Below, piece by piece: positions 6,090 through 11,968 of a DNA stretch of 15,904 nt. The notes below the pieces were generated by a model that worked only from the letters and a program-made list of their open reading frames with translations, was not told the DNA's origin and ran no database searches. Numbering within the stretch: the first letter of the stretch is position 1; the number at the start of each line of letters is the position of its first letter. The stretch is from an uncultured Clostridium sp. (GTDB lineage Bacteria > Bacillota > Clostridia > TANB77 > CAG-465): the NCBI GenBank assembly GCA_900554875.1, contig USJA01000010.1, positions 1-15,904 of the forward strand. The letters are read 5' to 3'. Both the position numbers and the translations under genes were made by a program.

Positions 6090-6832
6090 AAAAACAAACA
6101 GCAGGTAGAGATAGTTTAGGAAATTTTGCTCCAAAGTTTGCAGAACTAAATGATGATGTTTTATTTGGAGAAGTGTGGTCTAGAGAAGATAAACTATCTT
6201 TAAGAGATAGGTCTTTAGTTACAATATGTATATTTATGGGAAAAGGATTAGTTGATAATTCATTAAAGTATCATTTAATAAATGCAAAAAATAATGGGGT
6301 AACAAAGGAAGAAATGGCTGAGATAATAACACATGCAGCCTTTTATGCGGGTTGGCCAAATGCTTGGGCTGTATTTAATTTAGCAAAAGAAGTATATGCA
6401 GATGATACTGAAAATGGAGAACATGGTGGTATGTTTGGAATGGGAACTCCTAATACTGCATATGAAAAGTACTTCACAGGTAAATCATATTTGAAGCCTC
6501 TTGCAAAAACTGATAATTTATTTATTGCAAATGTAACTTTTGAACCTGGATGTAGAAATAATTGGCATATACATCATGCTACTAAAAATGGAGGACAGAT
6601 ACTTATATGTGTTGATGGAGAAGGTTGGTATAAGGAAGAAGGAAAAGAGGCTCAAAGTCTAAAACCAGGAGATGTTGTGACAATTCCTGCAAATGTTAAA
6701 CATTGGCATGGAGCAAAGGCTGATAGTTGGTTTAGTCATTTAGCAGTAGAAGTACCAGGAGAAAATACATCAAATGAATGGTGCGAACCTGTATCAGATG
6801 AAGAATATGATAAATTAGGAGGAATTAAATAA
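6086..6832 (+). CDS. Carboxymuconolactone decarboxylase-like/cupin fusion protein
   Basis: A 248-residue two-domain protein. I start it at the ATG at 6086 (ATGA overlap), because relatives begin near M-K-x-Q-T-A-G-R; an in-frame ATG at 6074 would add four residues. Residues 1-105 are the helical CMD domain (FAELNDDVLFGEVWSREDKLSLRDRS, then ITHAAFYAGWPNAW). It lacks the CxxC of AhpD peroxidases and keeps His63 and His83, as in the cupin-fused type. Residues 125-248 are a cupin: NNWHIHHATKNGGQ gives His161, His163 and Gln171, and PGDVVTIPANVKHWHGA gives His206, a likely Mn/Fe/Ni site. The cupin half resembles small manganese cupins that include some hydroxynitrile lyases, which add to or remove from carbonyls. 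The reaction here is unknown. Its place between two flavodoxins and a thiamine carboligase suggests carbonyl or redox chemistry. Confidence 0.9.
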   Translation: MKKQTAGRDSLGNFAPKFAELNDDVLFGEVWSREDKLSLRDRSLVTICIFMGKGLVDNSLKYHLINAKNNGVTKEEMAEIITHAAFYAGWPNAWAVFNLAKEVYADDTENGEHGGMFGMGTPNTAYEKYFTGKSYLKPLAKTDNLFIANVTFEPGCRNNWHIHHATKNGGQILICVDGEGWYKEEGKEAQSLKPGDVVTIPANVKHWHGAKADSWFSHLAVEVPGENTSNEWCEPVSDEEYDKLGGIK

Positions 6833-6833
6833 A

Positions 6834-7319
6834 ATGGAAAAAAGAAATTCTTTGATAGTATATTTTTCATATACAGGACATACAAAAATGATAGCTAATA
6901 TGATAAAGGAAAAAATAAATTGTGATATAGTTGAATTGAAACCTATTAAGCCATATTCAACTAATTATCAGGAGGTAGTAGATGATGAGCAAAATAGTGA
7001 AGCAAGTAATATAATTCCTGAAATACAAAAAGTAGATGTTGATTTAAGTAAATATGATAAAATTATAATAGGTACTCCTACTTGGTGGTATCGCCCCGCA
7101 CCAGTTGTAAGAGCTTTTTTGAAAAATTATGATTTGTCAGGAAAAGTTATCATACCTTTTTCAACAAATGCAGGTTGGCTTGGAAAAACATTTAAAGAAA
7201 TAGAAGAATTATGCCCTGATTCAAAAGTACAAAATGAAATGAATATTGTTTTTGAGGGATATTCTGATAACCTTGTTACAAGCAATGTAGATATTGATAA
7301 TTGGATTAATAGTCTGTAA
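6834..7319 (+). CDS. Flavodoxin-like protein (second)
   Basis: A 161-residue flavodoxin, clearly different in sequence from the one at 5583. NSLIVYFSYTGHTKMIA (residues 5-21) is the FMN-phosphate loop, DKIIIGTPTWWYRPAPVVRAFL (about 75-96) carries the flavin-stacking tryptophans, and IPFSTNAGWLGKTFKEIEEL (about 107-126) is the third flavin loop. It is soluble with no redox cysteine cluster. The gene begins one base after the CMD/cupin gene; its ribosome binding site GGAGGA (6819-6824) lies inside that gene's last codons. Last gene of the MerR operon. Two flavodoxins in one operon suggest an electron-transfer or quinone/carbonyl reduction role, but neither partner nor substrate can be read from sequence. 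Confidence 0.9.
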   Translation: MEKRNSLIVYFSYTGHTKMIANMIKEKINCDIVELKPIKPYSTNYQEVVDDEQNSEASNIIPEIQKVDVDLSKYDKIIIGTPTWWYRPAPVVRAFLKNYDLSGKVIIPFSTNAGWLGKTFKEIEELCPDSKVQNEMNIVFEGYSDNLVTSNVDIDNWINSL

Positions 7320-7370
7320 AATTTAAAATGTAAAATAATTTTTATATTATGAATAATATAAAGTATATAA

Positions 7371-7405
7371 ATAAGTAACCTTTGGTTTATCTAAGGGTTA
7401 CTTAT
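7371..7405 (+). terminator. Hairpin after the MerR operon, terminator-like
   Basis: ATAAGTAACCTTT (7371-7383) pairs with AAGGGTTACTTAT (7393-7405) over 13 bases with one G-U wobble and a nine-base loop. Alternating TA, not a T run, follows it, so termination may be leaky or Rho-assisted. The rest of the 238-base gap holds AT-rich DNA, an inverted repeat and a promoter. Confidence 0.55.
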
Positions 7406-7451
7406 TATATATATATATGGCTTTTGATATATTTGTGTAATATAATTTTTG

Positions 7452-7484
7452 TTGTCAAAAATTGCGATGAAAATTTCTTGACAA
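7452..7484 (+). promoter_or_regulatory. Inverted repeat overlapping the sortase -35
   Basis: TTGTCAA (7452-7458) and TTGACAA (7478-7484) are perfect inverted copies. The symmetry continues inward as AAATT/AATTT with one bulged base, giving arms of about 12. The right arm contains the -35 hexamer, so a bound repressor would block RNA polymerase. No candidate regulator is encoded next to it. Operator function is an inference. Confidence 0.45.
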
Positions 7485-7506
7485 AGCAAAAATGGGACGA
7501 TATAAT
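7478..7506 (+). promoter_or_regulatory. Consensus sigma-A promoter for sortase and adhesin
   Basis: TTGACA (7478-7483), a 17-base spacer and TATAAT (7501-7506): a perfect consensus promoter, the best in the window. Transcription would start near 7513 and leave a leader of about 45 bases, too short for a riboswitch. Confidence 0.85.
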
Positions 7507-7557
7507 CTTGGTGTGTTTTCTAATTAGTTTCTTTCAAATTTTTCTAAGGAGGTTTTT

Positions 7558-8139
7558 TTGAGGTCAAAGTATAAATTAAAGTCAAGTAAAAATTTTTTGT
7601 TTCTAGTAGTATTAATTCTTTTTGTAATATTTATATCCTTACTATTTATAAATAATAAAAATAAATCAAAATTTAAAACGCCAGATATTAACTTAAACAT
7701 ATATAATGATAAAAATGAGGAAAAAATACAGAATATTAATGATATGCATAAAGATACTGTAGTTTTAAATTCATCTATTACAATTCCTGCAATTTTTTTA
7801 AATGATGCACCGATTAAAGAGGGTGTAGAGCAAGATACTTTAGAAGGGTATGTAGGACATTTTCCAACTACAAGTAATTTAGATGGGAATATTGGTCTTG
7901 CAGCACATAACAGGGGTTACAAAATCAATTATTTTAGTAATATACATAAACTAAATATTGGTGATGAAGTTATATATAAATTAGGAGATAATGTTAGGAA
8001 ATATAAAGTGGATAAAAAATTGGAAATTGATAGTTATGATTGGGGCTATTTAAATAGTACAAATGATAATAGAATAACTTTAATAACTTGTGTAGATAAC
8101 GAGCCAAATAAAAGGCTGGTTGTACAAGCAATAGAATAA
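7558..8139 (+). CDS. Sortase (class D-like transpeptidase)
   Basis: A membrane-anchored cysteine transpeptidase that cuts sorting signals such as LPXTG and joins the protein to the wall or to a pilus subunit. The 193 residues comprise a basic N-terminus, a membrane segment at 12-31 (FLFLVVLILFVIFISLLF), a polar linker and the sortase beta-barrel from about 75. The catalytic triad is visible: His117 in GLAAHNRG, Cys178 in TLITCVDN and Arg186 in KRLVVQA. Length and topology fit class D more than B or C, but I am not certain of the class. Start is a TTG at 7558, chosen because AAGGAGG (7546-7552) lies five bases before it and no in-frame ATG precedes the membrane segment. A consensus promoter drives it, and the adhesin gene follows after ten bases, so that protein is a likely partner. 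Confidence 0.93.
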   Translation: MRSKYKLKSSKNFLFLVVLILFVIFISLLFINNKNKSKFKTPDINLNIYNDKNEEKIQNINDMHKDTVVLNSSITIPAIFLNDAPIKEGVEQDTLEGYVGHFPTTSNLDGNIGLAAHNRGYKINYFSNIHKLNIGDEVIYKLGDNVRKYKVDKKLEIDSYDWGYLNSTNDNRITLITCVDNEPNKRLVVQAIE

Positions 8140-8149
8140 GGAGGAGTGA

Positions 8150-9463
8150 ATGCAAAAAATATGTATTGTTAATAAAAGTAAAGATAGTGTAAAAGAAAAA
8201 AAGTTAAAAAACAAGCAAGTAAATAACAAGAGAAAGTTCATTGTGGTTGTTATGTTGATGATGTTTTTTTTAAATATTCCATATAGTACAGCTGTAACTA
8301 AAAATTCAAACGATTTTGGAAGATATCATGTTTATTCATACAAGGATTCTTTTAGATATATAAAATATAAAGATAGACCACAAAGAATACACGAGTATTA
8401 CTATATAAATAATGAATCTAAAAGTTTGCCTGCGTATTGTATGAATTTAGGAATGTCTGGGGCCGAAACAATTGATGGTGGATATGACGTAGATGTGGAG
8501 AAATATGTAGATGATTGTGTTGTAAATAACATTGTATTAAATGGTTATCCATATAAAACCGTAAGTGAGCTTGGCCTTGCAAACGAAAGTGAAGCAAGAT
8601 ATGCAACTCAGTTTGCTATATGGGTTAAATTAAATAATTTAGATATAAATCAAATAACACCAATGGAGGAACAATATTTAAGAGTTGTCGAAGGTGTGAA
8701 GAACATATATAATAATGGATTAAATTCCAAAGTACAGTACTCAAATGGTGTAGTTATTAAAGAATTAGAAAGCAATGATATTGATAAACTAGATGAAAGA
8801 TATTATTCCAAAACTTACAGCCTTGAGTATGGTGATAATGTATTAGATATTGACATTAGTATTGAAGGAGTTAAAGATTATTTAATTGTAGATAAAAATA
8901 ACAACAAAATAGATAGTGTTAATAAAAATAAACAAATAAAGGTTCTAATACCTAGAGAAAGTAACAGTGGCAATATAGATTTTAAAATAAATATAAAAAG
9001 TAGATATAAAGAGAGTGCTGTTCTTTTTGCTAAATCAAGTATAAGTGGTATGCAAGATTTATCCCTTACTTTAGAGCCTGTAAAATTAAAAAGTTCATAT
9101 ATTGGTGGAAATTTTAATGAAGTAAAAACAAATTTAAGTATCATAAAAAAAGATGCTGAAGATGAAAGCATACATATTCCAAATGTTAAATTTAGTATAT
9201 ATGATTTGAATGATAAACTTATTGGTAGTTTTACTACTAATGAAGATGGAAAGATATATTTAGACGTAGAAAAAGATCTAAAGATATTTAAAAATACTAA
9301 GGTAAAAGTAAAAGAGGAAGAAGTACCTGCACCGTATACCATAGATAAAAATTGTGATTTTAAAATTGTAGAGTTAAAAGTTGGTTCCACTACATCTGTA
9401 GAGTTTATGAATAATAAATTAGAAAAAATTGAAAAAATAGAGCTTCCTAAAACTGGTTTTTAA
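8150..9463 (+). CDS. Thioester-domain (TQxA) adhesin ending at LPKTGF
   Basis: A 437-residue secreted surface protein. Residues 28-49 (KRKFIVVVMLMMFFLNIPYSTAVT) are the signal peptide after a long basic leader, with cleavage probably near STA-V. Residues about 55-200 are a thioester domain: Cys97 in PAYCMNLG and Gln154 in ATQFAIW are the pair that forms an internal Cys-Gln thioester, which in family members reacts covalently with host amines. Residues about 210-320 are a linking beta domain. Residues 327-425 are a SpaA/Cna-B-like domain with Lys333, Glu389 and Asn421/422 placed for an isopeptide bond. The protein stops at IELPKTGF: the sorting motif is present, but the membrane segment and basic tail that normally follow are absent, and no other frame downstream encodes them. 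It is co-transcribed with the sortase. Confidence 0.9.
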   Translation: MQKICIVNKSKDSVKEKKLKNKQVNNKRKFIVVVMLMMFFLNIPYSTAVTKNSNDFGRYHVYSYKDSFRYIKYKDRPQRIHEYYYINNESKSLPAYCMNLGMSGAETIDGGYDVDVEKYVDDCVVNNIVLNGYPYKTVSELGLANESEARYATQFAIWVKLNNLDINQITPMEEQYLRVVEGVKNIYNNGLNSKVQYSNGVVIKELESNDIDKLDERYYSKTYSLEYGDNVLDIDISIEGVKDYLIVDKNNNKIDSVNKNKQIKVLIPRESNSGNIDFKINIKSRYKESAVLFAKSSISGMQDLSLTLEPVKLKSSYIGGNFNEVKTNLSIIKKDAEDESIHIPNVKFSIYDLNDKLIGSFTTNEDGKIYLDVEKDLKIFKNTKVKVKEEEVPAPYTIDKNCDFKIVELKVGSTTSVEFMNNKLEKIEKIELPKTGF

Positions 9464-9519
9464 AAAATCATTGTGTTATTTATATAAAATATTAGAAATA
9501 AAATATTTAAAAAATCATT
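9459..9519 (+). repeat. 14-bp direct repeat spanning the adhesin stop codon
   Basis: TTTAAAAAATCATT occurs at 9459-9472 and again at 9506-9519. The first copy contains the stop codon of the adhesin, exactly where the sorting-signal membrane segment should begin. The second copy forms the left arm of the terminator. It is AT-rich, so chance is possible. Confidence 0.6.
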
Positions 9520-9547
9520 TTATACATTGTATAAGGTGATTTTTTTT
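9509..9547 (+). terminator. Intrinsic terminator of the sortase/adhesin operon
   Basis: Arms 9511-9525 and 9529-9543 pair over 15 bases with two G-U wobbles and a three-base loop, extended by two A-U pairs. T8 follows at 9540-9547. It is the longest hairpin in the window. Confidence 0.88.
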
Positions 9548-9555
9548 GATATAAT
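9527..9555 (+). promoter_or_regulatory. Promoter for ywbE
   Basis: TTGTAT (9527-9532), 17 bases and TATAAT (9550-9555), with TG at 9547-9548 making an extended -10. The -35 lies inside the upstream terminator stem. The start site would fall near 9562, giving a leader of about ten bases. Confidence 0.5.
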
Positions 9556-9572
9556 TCTTTTGGGAGGTTGTT

Positions 9573-9767
9573 ATGGAAAATCAAATTAGAAGTAATATAA
9601 CACCAGGATTAAGAGTTAAAATTGTTTTAAAAAAAGATCAGCCAACTGGGATTTTAACAGAAGGAGTAGTAAAGGATATTCTAACTAATAGTAAAGTTCA
9701 TCCAAGAGGAATTAAGGTAAGGCTCGAAGATGGACAAGTTGGCAGAGTACAAGAAATATTGCATTAA
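9573..9767 (+). CDS. ywbE: YwbE family protein
   Basis: A 64-residue protein that matches Bacillus subtilis YwbE nearly throughout: ITPGLRVKIVLKKDQPTGIL, then TEGVVKDILTNSKVHPRGI, then KVRLEDGQVGRVQEIL. The family (about 60-70 residues, DUF2196) is small, cytosolic and rich in beta strands, with a KOW- or SH3-like feel; its function is not established. GGGAGG (9562-9567) lies five bases before the ATG. It has its own extended -10 promoter behind the adhesin terminator, and the LOG-family gene follows after 50 bases without a clear promoter, so the two may be co-transcribed. Confidence 0.93.
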   Translation: MENQIRSNITPGLRVKIVLKKDQPTGILTEGVVKDILTNSKVHPRGIKVRLEDGQVGRVQEILH

Positions 9768-9817
9768 TTTTTAAGTATAAAAAAGCAAGATAAGTTAAAA
9801 GAGGGGATAGACGTACT

Positions 9818-10354
9818 ATGAATATATTTGTGGGTTGTTCATCAAGGGATACTGATAATAAAAGTTATAATATGGTTGCAGAGCAAATAGCTAGCTATAT
9901 TATAAATGGAGGACATAATCTTGTATTTGGTGGATGTGAACATGGATTAATGGGAAAAATTTATTCGTTAGTATCAAAAAGTAACAAAAGTGATATTATT
10001 GTTACTAGTGCTAAGGCATATGAAGGTGATTTAAAAAATATATCATACAGTAAATCGTACGTTTCAAATACTGTAAACGAGAGGAAAAATACTTTTACAT
10101 CAATATCAGATATTATGATTTTCATACCTGGTGGAATTGGTACTGTAGATGAGATAATGACAGCAATTGAAACAAGAAGAAATCATGAACACAATATTCC
10201 AATTATAATAATAAATGTAGATAATTTTTTTGGACATTTACTTGATATGCTAGATAAAATTTATCACGAAGGGTTTGCAGACCCTAAGAATAGACAGTTA
10301 TATATAGTAACTGATACGGCAAGCGAAGCGATTAACTATTTATTGAATTTATAA
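9818..10354 (+). CDS. LOG family (TIGR00730-like) nucleotide phosphoribohydrolase
   Basis: A 178-residue Rossmann-fold enzyme of the LONELY GUY family, which splits nucleoside 5'-monophosphates (cytokinin riboside monophosphates or AMP-like substrates) into base and ribose 5-phosphate. The markers are FGGCEHGLMG (37-46), ERK (88-90) in place of the more usual H-E-R-K context, and the signature PGGIGTVDE (104-112). Arg89 and Glu112 fit the catalytic pair. The protein is soluble. GAGGGGA (9801-9807) precedes the ATG at 9818. Bacterial LOGs are often described as lysine decarboxylase-like because of an old misannotation, and nothing here supports decarboxylation. The substrate in this organism is unknown. 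It is slightly shorter than typical members (about 185-195). Confidence 0.9.
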   Translation: MNIFVGCSSRDTDNKSYNMVAEQIASYIINGGHNLVFGGCEHGLMGKIYSLVSKSNKSDIIVTSAKAYEGDLKNISYSKSYVSNTVNERKNTFTSISDIMIFIPGGIGTVDEIMTAIETRRNHEHNIPIIIINVDNFFGHLLDMLDKIYHEGFADPKNRQLYIVTDTASEAINYLLNL

Positions 10355-10363
10355 AAAACATAT

Positions 10364-10392
10364 TTGGTAAAATTTAATAAATAGGGTATACT
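10364..10392 (+). promoter_or_regulatory. Promoter for hflX
   Basis: TTGGTA (10364-10369), 17 bases, then TATACT (10387-10392), 40 bases upstream of the hflX ATG. Confidence 0.5.
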
Positions 10393-10432
10393 TGTTCAGA
10401 TATTGTAAAGATTAGATAAAGAGGTATTATTT

Positions 10433-11698
10433 ATGGAGGAAAAACAAAAAGCACTACTTGTTGGAGCAAATTTAAACGATGAATTGTATTTTTTTAAATC
10501 TATGAATGAATTAGAAGAATTAGTTAAAGCATGTGAGATTGAACCAGTTGGGAGCATTATACAAAATTTAAGGGAAATAAATTCAGCATTTTATGTCGGA
10601 ACTGGAAAAATAGAAGAAATAAAAGAGAAAATAGATGATTGTAAACCTGATATGGTTGTATTTAATAACGAACTTTCACCATCTCAATTAAAAAATTTAG
10701 AATCAAAGTTAGATATACAAATTTTAGATAGAACTTCTATTATTCTTGAAATTTTTGCAAGAAGAGCTAAGACAAATGAATCTAAAATGCAAGTTGAAAT
10801 AGCAAAACTTAGATATATGTTGCCAAGACTTGCAGGACTTCATATGTCTCTTGGAAGGCAAGGTGGAGGAAGTGGAATTAGTAATAAAGGTAGTGGTGAA
10901 AAACAGATTGAACTAGATAGGAGAATAATAGAGGATAGAATTAATAAATTAAATAAAGAACTAAATGAGGTTAAGATTAGGAGAAATATTCAAAGAAGAA
11001 AAAGAAATGATTCACAGATCCCTTTAGTGTCTCTTGTTGGTTATACAAATGCGGGAAAATCTACTATTTTAAATAGCTTTGTAGATATGTCATCTTCAGA
11101 TAATTCAAAAAAGGTACTTGAGGAGGATATGCTTTTTGCAACACTTGAAACAAGTGTAAGGAAGGTAAAATTAAAAGACGGAAAAGAATTTTTACTATCT
11201 GATACTGTTGGATTTATACGTGATCTACCACATTCTCTTGTAAAAGCATTTAGGAGTACATTAGAAGAGGTAAAAAATGCAGATTTATTACTCCATGTTA
11301 TAGATTATTCTGATGAGGACTATGAGGAAAATATTAAGGTTACAAATGATACTTTAAAAGAAATAGGAGCAGACAATATCCCTGTAGTTTATGTTTTTAA
11401 CAAATGTGATAAAGTAAGTAACTGTAAATTACCATATATTGATGGAAATAAAGTGTATATTTCTGCAAGAAATAATATTGGTGTAGACCAACTTATAAAA
11501 GTAATATCAGATAAGATTTTTTCATCATATATAACATGTAAAATGGAAATTCCTTTTCAAAGAGGTGACATTACGTCATATTTAAATGAAAAGTATGAGT
11601 TTATATCAACAGATTACACAGACAGAGGAACTTTGATTAAAATTTGTTTAAGTCAGAAAGACTATGGAAAGTATAAACAATATATAATAGAGGAATAA
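10433..11698 (+). CDS. hflX: Ribosome-associated GTPase HflX
   Basis: A 421-residue GTPase that binds the 50S subunit and splits stalled or hibernating ribosomes, notably under heat or antibiotic stress. The N-terminal HflX domain covers about residues 1-110 (AFYVGTGKIEEI, DRTSIILEIFARRA). A glycine-rich linker follows (GRQGGGSG, 141-148), then a long charged helix (about 155-192). The G domain contains G1 GYTNAGKS (203-210), G2 within FATLET (235-240), G3 DTVG (257-260), G4 NKCD (323-326) and G5 SAR (344-346), all intact. About seven extra residues lie between G1 and G2 (SSSDNSKKVLEED) relative to E. coli HflX; I recall similar insertions in other Clostridia. GAGGT precedes the ATG by seven bases. 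It has its own promoter and two hairpins downstream, so it may be expressed independently. Confidence 0.96.
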   Translation: MEEKQKALLVGANLNDELYFFKSMNELEELVKACEIEPVGSIIQNLREINSAFYVGTGKIEEIKEKIDDCKPDMVVFNNELSPSQLKNLESKLDIQILDRTSIILEIFARRAKTNESKMQVEIAKLRYMLPRLAGLHMSLGRQGGGSGISNKGSGEKQIELDRRIIEDRINKLNKELNEVKIRRNIQRRKRNDSQIPLVSLVGYTNAGKSTILNSFVDMSSSDNSKKVLEEDMLFATLETSVRKVKLKDGKEFLLSDTVGFIRDLPHSLVKAFRSTLEEVKNADLLLHVIDYSDEDYEENIKVTNDTLKEIGADNIPVVYVFNKCDKVSNCKLPYIDGNKVYISARNNIGVDQLIKVISDKIFSSYITCKMEIPFQRGDITSYLNEKYEFISTDYTDRGTLIKICLSQKDYGKYKQYIIEE

Positions 11699-11701
11699 TA
11701 A

Positions 11702-11737
11702 ATAAAGCATATGAGGTTTTATCTTCATGTGCTTTAT
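11702..11737 (+). terminator. Long hairpin directly after hflX
   Basis: Arms 11702-11716 and 11723-11737 pair over 15 bases with two G-U wobbles and a six-base loop. No T run follows (TTTATATATT), so on its own it may act as an RNA-stabilising or partial terminator hairpin. Confidence 0.55.
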
Positions 11738-11747
11738 ATATTAATGT

Positions 11748-11782
11748 AAAGCTAGTAATATCAATACTCAACTAGTTTTTTT
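11748..11782 (+). terminator. Second hairpin with T run after hflX
   Basis: AAAGCTAGT (11748-11756) pairs with ACTAGTTTT (11771-11779) over nine bases with one wobble and a 14-base loop. T7 lies at 11776-11782. It is weaker than the other terminators but has the T run the previous hairpin lacks. The AT-rich stretch 11783-11890 shows nothing further. Confidence 0.5.
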
Positions 11783-11897
11783 ACAAAATGAAGTCATAGA
11801 TTTAATTAAAATGTAATATTGAAATAAAAACGCCACAAAATCAAATAAATTTATAATATAAAAGCGAAAAAAACGTTGAAAAAGACGACATAAAGCT

Positions 11898-11926
11898 TTG
11901 ACGAATATTTTTTTTTATGCTAGAAT
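11898..11926 (+). promoter_or_regulatory. Strong promoter of the large adhesin gene
   Basis: TTGACG (11898-11903), a 17-base spacer and TAGAAT (11921-11926), preceded by TG at 11918-11919 (extended -10). Transcription would start near 11933, leaving a leader of about 36 bases. Confidence 0.75.
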
Positions 11927-11968
11927 GATTGCAACATAAATATATTTGATATATTTGGAGGAGTACAT

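Noticed and set aside
7404..7418. Alternating TA run as a repeat element or origin
   Set aside because: It is a short simple-sequence stretch in AT-rich intergenic DNA with no DnaA boxes or iterons.
11783..11968. A riboswitch or small RNA ahead of the large adhesin
   Set aside because: The predicted leader is only about 36 bases, and no conserved aptamer sequence such as a cyclic-di-GMP element is visible.
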